This document shows, one piece after another, positions 1-8,330 of a stretch of DNA of 64,000 nucleotides. Each line of letters begins with the position of its first letter. Positions within the stretch are counted from its first letter, which is position 1. The notes below the pieces were generated by a model. That model saw only the letters and a program-made list of their open reading frames with translations, was not told where the DNA came from and searched no databases. The DNA comes from Dialister sp. UBA7295 (GTDB lineage: Bacteria > Bacillota > Negativicutes > Veillonellales > Dialisteraceae): the NCBI GenBank assembly GCA_002471975.1, contig DKQZ01000032.1:10072-74071 (forward strand), given 5' to 3'. Position numbers and translations under genes: made by a program.

Positions 1-78
1 AGACTGTGCGGAAAAGCTTTGGAAATCGTGAGTTCCTTTTCTGAAACGGGTCCCATGGAAGCGGCCGATTTGGTATAA
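1..78 (+). CDS. 3' end of an upstream gene, cut by the window edge
   Basis: Frame 1 is open from the first base to a TAA at 76-78 and encodes 25 residues; the other two forward frames close within about 45 bases. Composition resembles the neighbouring real genes. The fragment is too short to name a family. It probably belongs to the same surface-glycan locus as the genes downstream, but that is inference from position only. Confidence 0.4.
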   Translation, partial: RLCGKALEIVSSFSETGPMEAADLV

Positions 79-79
79 T
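71..79 (+). promoter_or_regulatory. Extended -10 promoter for the epimerase operon
   Basis: TGGTATAAT fits the extended -10 pattern TGnTATAAT. No good -35 lies 17 bases upstream. It overlaps the stop codon of the upstream partial frame and sits 36 bases before the epimerase start, so it could provide an internal or primary promoter. Confidence 0.45.
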
Positions 80-115
80 AAAGAATAATATCATTGAATT
101 ACAGGAGTGAACCCT

Positions 116-1099
116 ATGAAAAAAATTCTTGTCACCGGCGGTGCCGGTTTTATTGGCTATCATCTGAGTAAAAAACTGCTGGAAAAAGGGTATGAAGTCA
201 TCGGCTTCGATAATATGAATGATTATTATGATCCGAAACTGAAGGAAGACCGCCTGGCAGACCTGAAAAGCCAAGGGGGCCCCTATACCTTTATCAAAGG
301 CGACCTGGCTGACAAAGAGGCGGTGACGACAGTTTTTACTGCCTTTCATCCGGATATTGTGGTCAATCTGGCTGCCCAGGCAGGGGTACGCTACAGCATT
401 GATCATCCCGATTCCTACATCCAGTCCAATATCGTTGGTTTCTTCCATATCCTCGAGGCCTGCCGTCATTACCCTGTGGAAAATCTTCTCTTTGCTTCCA
501 GTTCTTCTGTTTATGGGAATCAGGAAAAAGTGCCTTTCTCCACCGATGATTTCGTGGACCATCCCATCAGTCTTTATGCGGCGACCAAGAAGTCCGACGA
601 ACTCATGGCCTACACCTATGCCCATCTCTATAAAATTCCGGCCACGGGGCTCCGGTTCTTTACCGTCTATGGACCTTTTGGACGTCCGGATATGGCTTAT
701 TTTAAATTTACCAATAAAATTGTGAGAAATGAGACGATTCAGGTCTACAACAAGGGAGATATGCTTCGTGACTTCACCTATGTGGATGATATCGTAAACG
801 GCATCTGCTGCATGCTGGAATCTCCGGCAAAGCCGAATCAGGATGGCGATCCTTACAAAGTCTATAATATCGGAAATAATCATCCTGTGCGGCTCATGAA
901 ATTCATTGAAATCCTTGAGGATGCCATCGGTAGAAAGGCAAAGAAGGAATTCCTGCCCATGCAGCCCGGCGACGTCTATCAGACCTATGCGGATATCAGC
1001 GAACTGGAAAAGGATTTCGGTTTCAAGCCTTCCACTTCGCTGGAAGAGGGACTGTCTCACTTCGCAGCCTGGTATAAAGACTATTACCATGTGAAATAA
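116..1099 (+). CDS. NAD-dependent epimerase, UDP-glucuronate 4-epimerase-like
   Basis: Extended short-chain dehydrogenase/reductase of 327 residues. The NAD-binding glycine motif GGAGFIG is at residues 7-13, and the catalytic Tyr-x3-Lys (YAATK) is near residue 154, preceded by the SSSSVYG segment typical of nucleotide-sugar epimerases. The best fit is the UDP-glucuronate 4-epimerase group (AGVRYS and RFFTVYGPFGRPDMA segments), which would supply UDP-galacturonate for surface polysaccharide. The exact sugar cannot be read from sequence. The ATG at 116 is chosen over an in-frame GTG at 107, because the AGGAG at 103-107 overlaps that GTG and is 8 bases from the ATG. It is first in an operon with a GT4, hldE and a GT9, which supports a role in LPS or capsule precursor supply. 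Confidence 0.88.
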   Translation: MKKILVTGGAGFIGYHLSKKLLEKGYEVIGFDNMNDYYDPKLKEDRLADLKSQGGPYTFIKGDLADKEAVTTVFTAFHPDIVVNLAAQAGVRYSIDHPDSYIQSNIVGFFHILEACRHYPVENLLFASSSSVYGNQEKVPFSTDDFVDHPISLYAATKKSDELMAYTYAHLYKIPATGLRFFTVYGPFGRPDMAYFKFTNKIVRNETIQVYNKGDMLRDFTYVDDIVNGICCMLESPAKPNQDGDPYKVYNIGNNHPVRLMKFIEILEDAIGRKAKKEFLPMQPGDVYQTYADISELEKDFGFKPSTSLEEGLSHFAAWYKDYYHVK

Positions 1100-1110
1100 C
1101 AGGTGTTACT

Positions 1111-2283
1111 ATGAAGGTATTACTGGCCAACTTGCACAAATACGTGGGCTACAGCGGCGGTATTGAGCATGTCCTTTCCCACATGGCTTCTGCCCTGAAA
1201 GACAGAAATTATGAGGTTTCCGTCGTCATGGCTGACGAAAAAGAAGGATTTCCTTTCTATCCTCTGCCGGATGGCGTCGAACTGTACAATCTTTTCCATA
1301 TGGAGGACATGAAAGCTATCCATGCCGGCACTTTTGACAAGATTATACGTGAAGTGACTCGTGCCTTCAGTAAGGAAGGGGCAAGAAACAGGAATTATGA
1401 AATCCTCCTCAAGGGGAAGAAGGCTCTTCAGAAGGTGCTGGAAGAAACAGAACCGGAAGTCATTGTTTCATTCCGCGAACCTACGGGCCGTCTTCTTCTG
1501 GATGGTATTTCCACAAAGATTCCTGTGATTTCCATGCTTCATAATGATCCGGATGAAATATTTCTTCATTCTCCGAAAGAGGAAAAAAATGCATTGAAAA
1601 AGAGCCGCTTTATCCAGGCCCTCATGCCTTCCTTTATCGGTAAGGCGGAAAAGTACTTGGATTACGACCATTTCGTCTATATCCCCAATGCCGTCAATAT
1701 CCCGGATCTCGTTGCGGATCCCGGTCAGGACAGGGACGTCCATGTGATTACCAATGTGGGAAGAGTCACGGGACGGACCAAGCGCCAGCATCTTCTGGTG
1801 GAGGCTTTCAGTCTCATTGCGAAGGATTTCCCAAACTGGCAGGTCCATATCTGGGGGGATACCTATGACAAGGCCTATGTGACGGCCCTGAAAAGCCTCA
1901 TTAAGAAAAAGGGCATCACGGACCGGGTCTTCCTTAAAGGAACGACGAAGGATATGAAGGGCGTTTGGGAAGGGACGGATATCTTTGCCTTCCCCAGCCA
2001 TCATGAGGGATTCCCGCTGGCTCTTTCTGAAGCCATGGGAGTCGGGATACCGGCAGTGGGCTATAAGACCTGTTCATCGGTGAATGAACTGATCAAAAGT
2101 GACGTAAACGGATATCTTGTAGAGGAAGGACCGGAACCCTTCAGCAAGGCCCTCGCAGCTCTGATGAAGGATGAGAAGCTTCGGAGAAAGCTGGGGAAAG
2201 GGGCCAGGGAATCCATGGAGTCTTTCCGCCCGGAAGTGGTGTGGAATTCTTGGGACGAGCTCCTTCAGAAAGCAGCAAAATGA
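1111..2283 (+). CDS. Glycosyltransferase family 4
   Basis: A 390-residue GT-B glycosyltransferase. The N-terminal half has the GGIEHV acceptor-side loop near residue 15. The C-terminal half has the NVGRVTGRTKRQHLL segment near 215 and the retaining GT4 E-x7-E signature (HEGFPLALSEAMG) near 300-308. It probably transfers a sugar from a nucleotide donor onto a growing lipopolysaccharide or capsule chain at the cytoplasmic face of the membrane. Donor and acceptor are unknown. It starts 11 bases after the epimerase stop behind AGGTG and is followed 18 bases later by hldE, so it is surely cotranscribed with them. Confidence 0.88.
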   Translation: MKVLLANLHKYVGYSGGIEHVLSHMASALKDRNYEVSVVMADEKEGFPFYPLPDGVELYNLFHMEDMKAIHAGTFDKIIREVTRAFSKEGARNRNYEILLKGKKALQKVLEETEPEVIVSFREPTGRLLLDGISTKIPVISMLHNDPDEIFLHSPKEEKNALKKSRFIQALMPSFIGKAEKYLDYDHFVYIPNAVNIPDLVADPGQDRDVHVITNVGRVTGRTKRQHLLVEAFSLIAKDFPNWQVHIWGDTYDKAYVTALKSLIKKKGITDRVFLKGTTKDMKGVWEGTDIFAFPSHHEGFPLALSEAMGVGIPAVGYKTCSSVNELIKSDVNGYLVEEGPEPFSKALAALMKDEKLRRKLGKGARESMESFRPEVVWNSWDELLQKAAK

Positions 2284-2301
2284 AGAAAGACAGGAGAACC
2301 T

Positions 2302-3762
2302 ATGCAGCAGGCTGGTGAAAATTTTTTAAAAAATGAAATCACTCATATCAAAGTTGCCGTCATTGGCGACCTTATGACGGATCGTTATATCACAGGGAAA
2401 GTAAACCGTATTTCCCCGGAAGCCCCGGTACCGGTGAATCTTGTCCAGTCACAGAGAGACGTATTGGGAGGTGCTGCCAATACGGCAGCAAACCTGGCGT
2501 CTCTTGGCTGCCTTGTCTATGCGGCGGGCATGAAAGGCAATGATGGAGATGGCGCCATTCTTTCTGAACTCCTTCAGAAGGCGGGCATCGATACGTCCGG
2601 TATCATTACGGACGATGCTTACCATACCACGGCCAAAATCCGTATTCTTGGCGCCCGGCAGCAGATGATGCGGCTGGATTATGAAGAAAAGAAATCGCCC
2701 TCGGAAGAGGAAACGGAAAAGCTCCTCGACTGGCTGGAAAATCTGCTTCGCCGGGGATTGGGCAGCATCGTGATTTCCGATTATGGCAAAGGCATGATTA
2801 CGGATGCCCTTTCTGAGAAAATCATCAGTCTTGGGAAGAAATATTCGGTTCCTGTACTGGTGGATCCCAAAGGAAGCGACTGGACCAAGTATACCGGAGC
2901 CTGTGGTATTACGCCCAATATCAAGGAAATATCGGACTGCCTGGGAAGGGATGTGCCCAATGAGGATGAGGCCATCCTGAAAGCGGGACAAGAGGTACGG
3001 GAGAAATTCCAGCTCACCCATCTCTTCGTGACCCGTTCGGAAAAGGGCATTACCTGTATTTCCGAAAATAAAGCCATTCATCGCGCTTCCGTGGCCCAGG
3101 ACGTATTCGATGTGTCCGGAGCCGGAGATACGGTCATGGCAGTCATTGCGGCTTCATCGGCAGCCAAAATGGATATGGAGACTATCCTGGAGCTGGCCAA
3201 TAAAGCGGCAGGCATTGCAGTTTCCAAAGTCGGGACCTACCAGGTGAAAAGGGATGAACTGATTCAGGCCTGGCTGGGACGGAGGAATGTACGCCTTTCC
3301 TACCTGCCCCTTTCCCGGGAAGAAGCGGAGGAAAAGGTAAAACGGTGGAAAGCCCATGGGGAAACGGTCGTCTTCACCAATGGCTGTTTCGATATCCTTC
3401 ACCGGGGGCATATTACCTATCTCCAGCAGGCGGCCTCCCTGGGGCAGCATCTCATCATCGGGCTCAATTCAGACCGCTCCGTAAGGGCTTTGAAAGGTCC
3501 CGAAAGACCGGTGAACAATGAAGAAGACCGGAGTTTCATGCTGGCAGCGCTGCGCTGTGTGGATGAAGTGGTCATTTTTGACGAAGATACGCCGGAAGAA
3601 CTTCTTTCCCATCTGAGACCGGATATCCTTGTCAAGGGCGGGGACTATAAAGTGGAAGAAGTGGCAGGACGGCAGTATGCGGGAAAAGTGGAAATCCTTC
3701 CATTCGTGGACGGCTATTCCACCACTTCCCTGATTCATAAGATACGTAAGGAACAGGCATGA
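2302..3762 (+). CDS. hldE: Bifunctional heptose-7-phosphate kinase / heptose-1-phosphate adenylyltransferase
   Basis: At 486 residues this has the full HldE (RfaE) two-domain layout. Residues 1 to about 330 are a ribokinase-type kinase with the GGAANTA sugar loop near 55 and the catalytic SGAGDT motif near 271. Residues from about 345 to the end are a nucleotidyltransferase with FTNGCFDILHRGH (HxGH class) near 357. The enzyme phosphorylates D-glycero-D-manno-heptose 7-phosphate at C1 and then adenylylates it, giving ADP-heptose for the LPS inner core. Its presence beside a GT9 heptosyltransferase argues for an outer membrane with heptose-containing LPS. RBS AGGAG lies upstream of ATG 2302, and the stop overlaps the next start by 4 bases (ATGA), indicating translational coupling. 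Confidence 0.95.
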   Translation: MQQAGENFLKNEITHIKVAVIGDLMTDRYITGKVNRISPEAPVPVNLVQSQRDVLGGAANTAANLASLGCLVYAAGMKGNDGDGAILSELLQKAGIDTSGIITDDAYHTTAKIRILGARQQMMRLDYEEKKSPSEEETEKLLDWLENLLRRGLGSIVISDYGKGMITDALSEKIISLGKKYSVPVLVDPKGSDWTKYTGACGITPNIKEISDCLGRDVPNEDEAILKAGQEVREKFQLTHLFVTRSEKGITCISENKAIHRASVAQDVFDVSGAGDTVMAVIAASSAAKMDMETILELANKAAGIAVSKVGTYQVKRDELIQAWLGRRNVRLSYLPLSREEAEEKVKRWKAHGETVVFTNGCFDILHRGHITYLQQAASLGQHLIIGLNSDRSVRALKGPERPVNNEEDRSFMLAALRCVDEVVIFDEDTPEELLSHLRPDILVKGGDYKVEEVAGRQYAGKVEILPFVDGYSTTSLIHKIRKEQA

Positions 3763-4835
3763 GCGATTTAAAAGTACAGGCAGATTTGAAAAATAAGACA
3801 ATCGTCATCATATACATGCTTTATTTCGGGGATATGGTCTCCATTACCCCTTTCCTTGAAGTGCTCCGGCGGGAAGCCAAAGGTTCAAAAATCATTCTCG
3901 TTATGGATGCCCGTTTCCTGGAGTCGGTCAAATACAATCCGGATATCGACGTCCTCATTCCTTTTGACCGTCATGGAAAGGAAAAAGGGCTGGCCACCAC
4001 CTGGAAAGTGGGAAAGAAGATCGGCGCTCTTCATCCGGATATTCTTCTTACCCTTCATGGGACTACAAGAAGCACCATGCTGGCCCTCGCCATGCATCCG
4101 AAGCACTGGGGCGGAGAAGCGGGTACGCGGATTGACCGGCTTTTTATGGACTGGCCCATGACCATTGAGACTTACAATTCCCATGCCGTGGACAAGTACC
4201 TCAAGGTGCTGGAGCGGCTGGGCGTGAAGGATCTTTCTCATCATGGTATGCGGACCTACACGTCTCCGGAATGGGAAAAGAAGGCGGATGAATTTTTTGC
4301 TTCTGAAGGCATTACGGAAAATGACCGCCTGGTGGGCCTTTCCGTGGGAAGTTCTACAAAGGAAAAGAACTGGCCGGCAGAAAATTACGGAAAAGTGGCA
4401 GACCATTTTGCCGAAAAAGGGATGATTCCTGTTTTCTTCGGGGTCCCTTCGGAGCTGCCCCTCATTGATGAAGCGGTTTCCGTGATGAAATCAAAGAAAT
4501 ATATCATTGCGGCCGGCCATTTTTCCATGGGGGAATTCATGGCCGCGGCGGGCCGCTGCAGTCTGGCCTTTACAAATGACAGCGGTCCCATGTATGTCTT
4601 TGACAGCCGGGGCGTGCCCACGATTGCCATGTTCGGCCCCAGCAATGCGAAATTCCATCATCCCCTGGGTCCCTGTTCGAAAGCACTTTCTTCCTGGGAC
4701 ATGCCCATGGGACCGGAACATGTGAATAAGACCATTGCATCCGGCAAATATACTCCCATTTCTGAAATTACGGTGAAAGAAGTCATTGAAGCGGGAGAAG
4801 AAGCATTAAGAAAGGCAGAAAAGCTGGAAAAATAA
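3759..4835 (+). CDS. Glycosyltransferase family 9 (ADP-heptose:LPS heptosyltransferase-like)
   Basis: A 358-residue GT9 protein. It begins after a short tail with the IIYMLYFGDMVSITPFLEVLR pattern of heptosyltransferases, has the SVGSSTKEKNWP donor segment near 195 and the FTNDSGPMY signature near 271, where WaaF/WaaC-type enzymes carry TxDSGPMH. It probably transfers heptose from ADP-heptose to the LPS core at the inner leaflet. Which heptosyltransferase it is (I, II or other) cannot be decided. The start codon overlaps the hldE stop, so the heptose-making and heptose-transferring enzymes are coupled. It is the last gene of the operon, followed by a strong terminator. Confidence 0.9.
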   Translation: MSDLKVQADLKNKTIVIIYMLYFGDMVSITPFLEVLRREAKGSKIILVMDARFLESVKYNPDIDVLIPFDRHGKEKGLATTWKVGKKIGALHPDILLTLHGTTRSTMLALAMHPKHWGGEAGTRIDRLFMDWPMTIETYNSHAVDKYLKVLERLGVKDLSHHGMRTYTSPEWEKKADEFFASEGITENDRLVGLSVGSSTKEKNWPAENYGKVADHFAEKGMIPVFFGVPSELPLIDEAVSVMKSKKYIIAAGHFSMGEFMAAAGRCSLAFTNDSGPMYVFDSRGVPTIAMFGPSNAKFHHPLGPCSKALSSWDMPMGPEHVNKTIASGKYTPISEITVKEVIEAGEEALRKAEKLEK

Positions 4836-4863
4836 CGCTTTGAGAGCTTTGTATTTCTTCCAT

Positions 4864-4901
4864 AAAAAAGCAGTGAAGGCTTGTGCTTTCACTGCTTTTT
4901 T
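4864..4901. terminator. Bidirectional terminator between convergent GT9 and MFS genes
   Basis: A 17-bp stem (4864-4880 with 4885-4901) with a TTGT loop and one G-T pair. An A run on the left and a T run on the right let it work for both strands. Confidence 0.93.
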
Positions 4902-4956
4902 ATGGGGATAAAACTATTTTAAAATGAAGATTTTTGATGGATTTTACTGTTTTTCA

Positions 4957-6156
4957 TCACTTTTTCTCATCGGGCCGCGCAAAGATGGAAAGGAGTCCTA
5001 TTTCCAAAGCTCCTACCACGAGGAGTCCCATGGATGTTCCGATGAATTCGATAATCGTGGATACGAGAAGGGAACCAAAAGGAGCGCTTCCGAGGAATAC
5101 AAAGGTATAAAGTCCCATGATGCGTCCAAGGTATTCTTTGGGAGAGGCCACCTGGATGGAGGCATTGCAGTTGATGAGGAAAAGAGTCAGTGAAAAGCCA
5201 AGGATACCGAATATGAAGAGCGCAGGAATCTGGAAACTGACGTGACTGACCGCCATAAGAATAAGACCGCAGGCGATGGCGTTTACAAAAATGAATTTCC
5301 GGGAGAACTGGCGGCTCGCCGTGGCCGAGAGGACGCCGCAGATCATGGAGCCTGTGCCGGCGGCAAAAAGAATGGATCCGAACCCATTGATACCCGCATG
5401 AAGGACTCTGTCTGCAAAGAGAGGCCCATAGGTTCCCAGGTTCAATATCAGGCCGCTCACCAGACCGGCAGCAATGAGGTTTTTGAATATAACGGGATTT
5501 TTCCGCGCCTGGAGGAGACCTTCCCTGATTTCCTTCAGCGGGTGGCTTTCCGGCTTTTCCTCAACCACCGAATTGACGTTCATCCGGGCGTAGGCGATGA
5601 CAATCGGGATGAGGGAGAGGGCATTGAGGAAGAAAATGGAACTGTAGGAAATATAATTCAGCAGGAATGCGGCGAGCAGCGGTCCGATCATGCGGGTGAG
5701 GTTGAAATTGGCGGAATTCAGGCTGATGGCGCTGTGGAGTGCCTGTTTCCCCACCAGCTCGGGCATGAAGGCCATGCGGGCAGGCATATCAAAGGCATCG
5801 ATGGAACCGACGAAAAAAGCAAAAAACAGAATCCAGAGGTACGTTTCATTTCCTGTCCAGAGAAGCAGCCCCAAAAGAGCGGCCTGCACCATGTAGGTGC
5901 ACTGGGTGCCCAGTAGGATTTTTCTTTTGTTGTGCCGGTCAATCCAGAAGCCGGTGAAAAGGGTAAAGAGAAGGCTGGGCGCAAACTGGCAGGCTGAAAG
6001 GAGTCCGAGCAGGAAAGCGGAATCGGTCATGGTGTACACCAGCCACTGCTGGGCCGTGAGCTGGAGCCAGAAACCAATGAGGGCCACCCACTGGGTGATC
6101 CAGAAGATCCTGTAATTTTTTACCGTAAGAGCAGGGAATAGCTGCAATAGACGCAT
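4957..6156 (-). CDS. Major facilitator superfamily transporter
   Basis: A 399-residue polytopic inner-membrane protein with about 12 hydrophobic segments and the basic inter-helix motif DRHNKRKI after the second segment (MFS motif A region). The N-terminus, with ALTVKNYRIFWITQW, is typical of the EntS/MFS_3-like drug or siderophore exporter group. Substrate unknown. The start is ATG at 6156, with AAAGGA 7 bases upstream; an in-frame ATG at 6192 would add 12 residues but has no ribosome site. It is a single-gene unit, divergent from the hydrolase at 6515. Its promoter region carries a large inverted repeat, so it may be controlled by a local-type repressor not encoded in the window. Confidence 0.88.
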   Translation of the reverse strand: MRLLQLFPALTVKNYRIFWITQWVALIGFWLQLTAQQWLVYTMTDSAFLLGLLSACQFAPSLLFTLFTGFWIDRHNKRKILLGTQCTYMVQAALLGLLLWTGNETYLWILFFAFFVGSIDAFDMPARMAFMPELVGKQALHSAISLNSANFNLTRMIGPLLAAFLLNYISYSSIFFLNALSLIPIVIAYARMNVNSVVEEKPESHPLKEIREGLLQARKNPVIFKNLIAAGLVSGLILNLGTYGPLFADRVLHAGINGFGSILFAAGTGSMICGVLSATASRQFSRKFIFVNAIACGLILMAVSHVSFQIPALFIFGILGFSLTLFLINCNASIQVASPKEYLGRIMGLYTFVFLGSAPFGSLLVSTIIEFIGTSMGLLVVGALEIGLLSIFARPDEKK

Positions 6157-6196
6157 AAGATGGTCCTTTACTATGCAATATAGATTAAACACTAAT

Positions 6197-6246
6197 ATTA
6201 TATCATAGGGGTGTACAAATGATTTTAGTCGGTTAAATCATTTGTA
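6197..6246 (-). promoter_or_regulatory. Promoter with large palindromic operator for the MFS gene
   Basis: On the minus strand TATAAT lies at 6202-6197. Upstream is an inverted repeat with perfect 12-base arms, TACAAATGATTT at 6214-6225 and AAATCATTTGTA at 6235-6246, with a 9-base spacer. The position of a -35 (17 bases from the -10) falls inside the proximal arm and is a poor match, so a protein bound here would block or replace -35 recognition. Regulator unknown. Confidence 0.6.
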
Positions 6247-6280
6247 TATCGTTATAGATTAATTTTAGACAGGGAATCAT

Positions 6281-6309
6281 TTGACAAAGGAGCAGAAATC
6301 AAATATAAT
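6281..6309 (+). promoter_or_regulatory. Near-consensus sigma-70 promoter
   Basis: TTGACA at 6281-6286, 17 bases, TATAAT at 6304-6309: both hexamers match consensus exactly. The nearest plus-strand gene starts about 200 bases downstream, behind three hairpins, so this drives either a small RNA or a structured leader. Confidence 0.85.
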
Positions 6310-6315
6310 TCAGGC

Positions 6316-6417
6316 ATAGAAATTCATAAAAGCAAAGACGCTGCTCATGGAGCAGCGTCTTTTGCTTAAAACGGTCAGTAACGGCGCTGCTCTCCCGGGC
6401 AGGCGCCGCTATTTTTT
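6316..6417 (+). ncRNA. Candidate small RNA or attenuated leader
   Basis: Expected transcript from the promoter at 6281-6309. It contains a 13-bp perfect hairpin (6334-6346 with 6350-6362, loop ATG) and then a second hairpin (6383-6390 with 6399-6407, one bulged C) followed by a T6 run at 6412-6417, a classical intrinsic terminator. No gene upstream on this strand needs a terminator here. A third weaker hairpin (GGCGGA/TCCGCC) lies between this point and the hydrolase at 6515. I do not recognise it as a known riboswitch class. Confidence 0.5.
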
Positions 6418-6514
6418 AGGAAGGAAATGGGTTTATGGTTTTTATTTCATTCTGATTTCGGCGGATTGAGCTTCCGGCAGAGGCTTTCCGCCATCGTTAC
6501 TGGAGGTGCTTACT

Positions 6515-7300
6515 ATGCGAAAGCCAAAGATTGGAGTTATGCCGTTGTGGGATGAAAAGAAGGACAGTATATGGATGCTGCCGGGCTACATGGATGGGGT
6601 CCGTGAAGCCGGCGGAATACCGGTCATCCTTCCCCTCCACCTTTCTGAAGAGGATTTTAAAGAGATTCGTGATGATTTTGACGGCTTCCTCTTCACCGGT
6701 GGTCCCGATATTTCCCCCTCCCTTTATGGAGAGGAAAAATCCGAACTCAGCGGGTATGTCTGTGAGGACAGGGATAAACTGGAAACCATGGTTTTCCGTT
6801 ACTGCCTGGAGCGGGATGTACCGGCCCTGGGAATCTGCAGGGGGCTGCAGCTGTTCAATGTATTGATGGGAGGCACCCTGTATCAGGATATTCATACGGA
6901 ACGCCCGTCGCTTCACGGGCTGGAGCACAATATGGATTTCTCCTATGACTGGGTGGCTCATCTGAATACCATTATCCCCGGGACTCCGATGCATGACCGT
7001 CTGGGCGTGTCCTGCATGGGCGTCAATTCCCTTCATCATCAGGCCATCAGGAAACTGGCTCCCGGCCTCGTTCCCATGGCTTATTCCGAAGATGAGCTGA
7101 TTGAGGCGGTTTATGCACCGTCCAAAAAGTTCCTGTGGGCAGTCCAGTGGCACCCTGAATGCTCCTATGTCTATGATGGTCTGGATATGGCTATTTTTGA
7201 AGCATTCACGGAAGCGGCCTCTGCATCGTCCACGGACGCTATCAAGCCGTTCCTGCCAACCAGTTTTTCCTTCTCCGATGGGAGCGAAAAACTGGGCTGA
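6515..7300 (+). CDS. Class I glutamine amidotransferase-like hydrolase (peptidase C26)
   Basis: A 261-residue protein of the gamma-glutamyl-gamma-aminobutyrate hydrolase (PuuD-like) family. The nucleophile elbow GICRG is near residue 106, and the catalytic His-Glu pair is in WHPE near 212; the oxyanion segment FTGGPDISPS is near 66. It would cleave a gamma-glutamyl amide in the cytoplasm. The physiological substrate is not determined, since no putrescine-pathway genes are nearby. ATG 6515 is taken because GGAGG at 6502-6506 is 8 bases away; the GTG at 6506 overlaps that site. It is a single gene between a structured leader and a bidirectional terminator. Confidence 0.88.
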   Translation: MRKPKIGVMPLWDEKKDSIWMLPGYMDGVREAGGIPVILPLHLSEEDFKEIRDDFDGFLFTGGPDISPSLYGEEKSELSGYVCEDRDKLETMVFRYCLERDVPALGICRGLQLFNVLMGGTLYQDIHTERPSLHGLEHNMDFSYDWVAHLNTIIPGTPMHDRLGVSCMGVNSLHHQAIRKLAPGLVPMAYSEDELIEAVYAPSKKFLWAVQWHPECSYVYDGLDMAIFEAFTEAASASSTDAIKPFLPTSFSFSDGSEKLG

Positions 7301-7348
7301 GAATACCATTTCTGATCTGAAGACATTCCGGGAGCATCTACCAGTAAA

Positions 7349-7377
7349 AAAAGCAGTCCGCCAAAGCGGGCTGCTTT
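7349..7377. terminator. Bidirectional terminator between the C26 hydrolase and metQ
   Basis: Stem AAGCAGTCCGC (7351-7361) with GCGGGCTGCTT (7366-7376), an A run before and T run after, placed between convergent genes. Confidence 0.9.
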
Positions 7378-7398
7378 TCTATTTCCTTTATGATTCGA

Positions 7399-8241
7399 TT
7401 ACTTCCAGGACGGAACGATGGTGCCTTTGTATTTTTCAGCAATGAATTTCTTGACGGAGTCAGACTGATAATACTTGACGAATTTCTGGTAGGCCGGCTG
7501 ATCTTTGTCCTTGTTCCTTGCGGCGATGATCATGACGGCCAGCGGGGTATTTTCATCTTCCCAGAAGAGGCCCTGGTCTTTCGGGGAAAGGCCTGCGCTC
7601 ATGACATAGTTCATGGTGATGACGGAGAGGTCCACGTCATCCAGGGATCTCGGCAGCTGGGCAGCTTCCAGTTCCTTGAATTTCAGGTGCTTCGGGTTTT
7701 CTACTACATCGGCCGGAGTAGCCTTCATGCCGACGCCTTCCTTCAGCTTCAGGAGACCTGCTTTTTCCAGAAGTTCCAGGCCGCGGCCTTCATTGGTGGG
7801 ATCGTTAGGAATGGAAACGACGGCACCGTCCGGGATGGCTTTCAGATCACGGTATTTGTTGGAGTAAATACCCATGCGCATGAGGATGGCTTTGCCGATA
7901 GACACAAGGTCGGTATTGTGCTGTTTGTTGAAATTCTTCAGGAATGGTTCATGCTGGTATACGACAAGGTCGATATCCCCATCTGCCAGGGCCTGGTCCG
8001 GGGTGATGTAATCGGAGAATTCTTTGACGTTTACTTTGAGGCCGTTCTTTTCTGCTTCTTTGGCAGCGGCTTCAACGACTTCAGCGTGGGGGCCTGCAGT
8101 TGCACCGACAGTGATTTCTTTCTTTTCCTGCGGAGCAGCGGCTGCAGAAGAAGCTGCCGGTTTCTGGCTGGAACCGCAGCCGGTAATGAATGCTGCTGCG
8201 GAGAGTGCGCAAAGGCCGGCGATTGCTAATTTTTTCAACAT
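7399..8241 (-). CDS. metQ: Methionine ABC transporter, substrate-binding lipoprotein
   Basis: A 280-residue NlpA/MetQ-family protein with a lipoprotein signal peptide ending in ITGC, acylated Cys at residue 22, followed by a Ser/Ala-rich linker. The mature part begins EITVGATAGPHAEV and contains the YQHEPFL and NDPTNEGRG segments typical of MetQ. It captures methionine (L- or D-) outside the inner membrane and delivers it to MetNI. It is third in the metN-metI-metQ operon, 89 bases after metI. That gap holds a small hairpin (CCGCAT/ATGCGG) which may stabilise the distal message. RBS AAAGGAAG precedes the ATG. Expression should follow the SAM-I riboswitch upstream of metN. Confidence 0.95.
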   Translation of the reverse strand: MLKKLAIAGLCALSAAAFITGCGSSQKPAASSAAAAPQEKKEITVGATAGPHAEVVEAAAKEAEKNGLKVNVKEFSDYITPDQALADGDIDLVVYQHEPFLKNFNKQHNTDLVSIGKAILMRMGIYSNKYRDLKAIPDGAVVSIPNDPTNEGRGLELLEKAGLLKLKEGVGMKATPADVVENPKHLKFKELEAAQLPRSLDDVDLSVITMNYVMSAGLSPKDQGLFWEDENTPLAVMIIAARNKDKDQPAYQKFVKYYQSDSVKKFIAEKYKGTIVPSWK

Positions 8242-8330
8242 ACTAATACTTCCTTTCTCTTTTTAAAATGAGCCGCATGTAAGGATGCGGTTTATATAAA
8301 GAGCAGATGACCGCTCATTTACATACCTGT

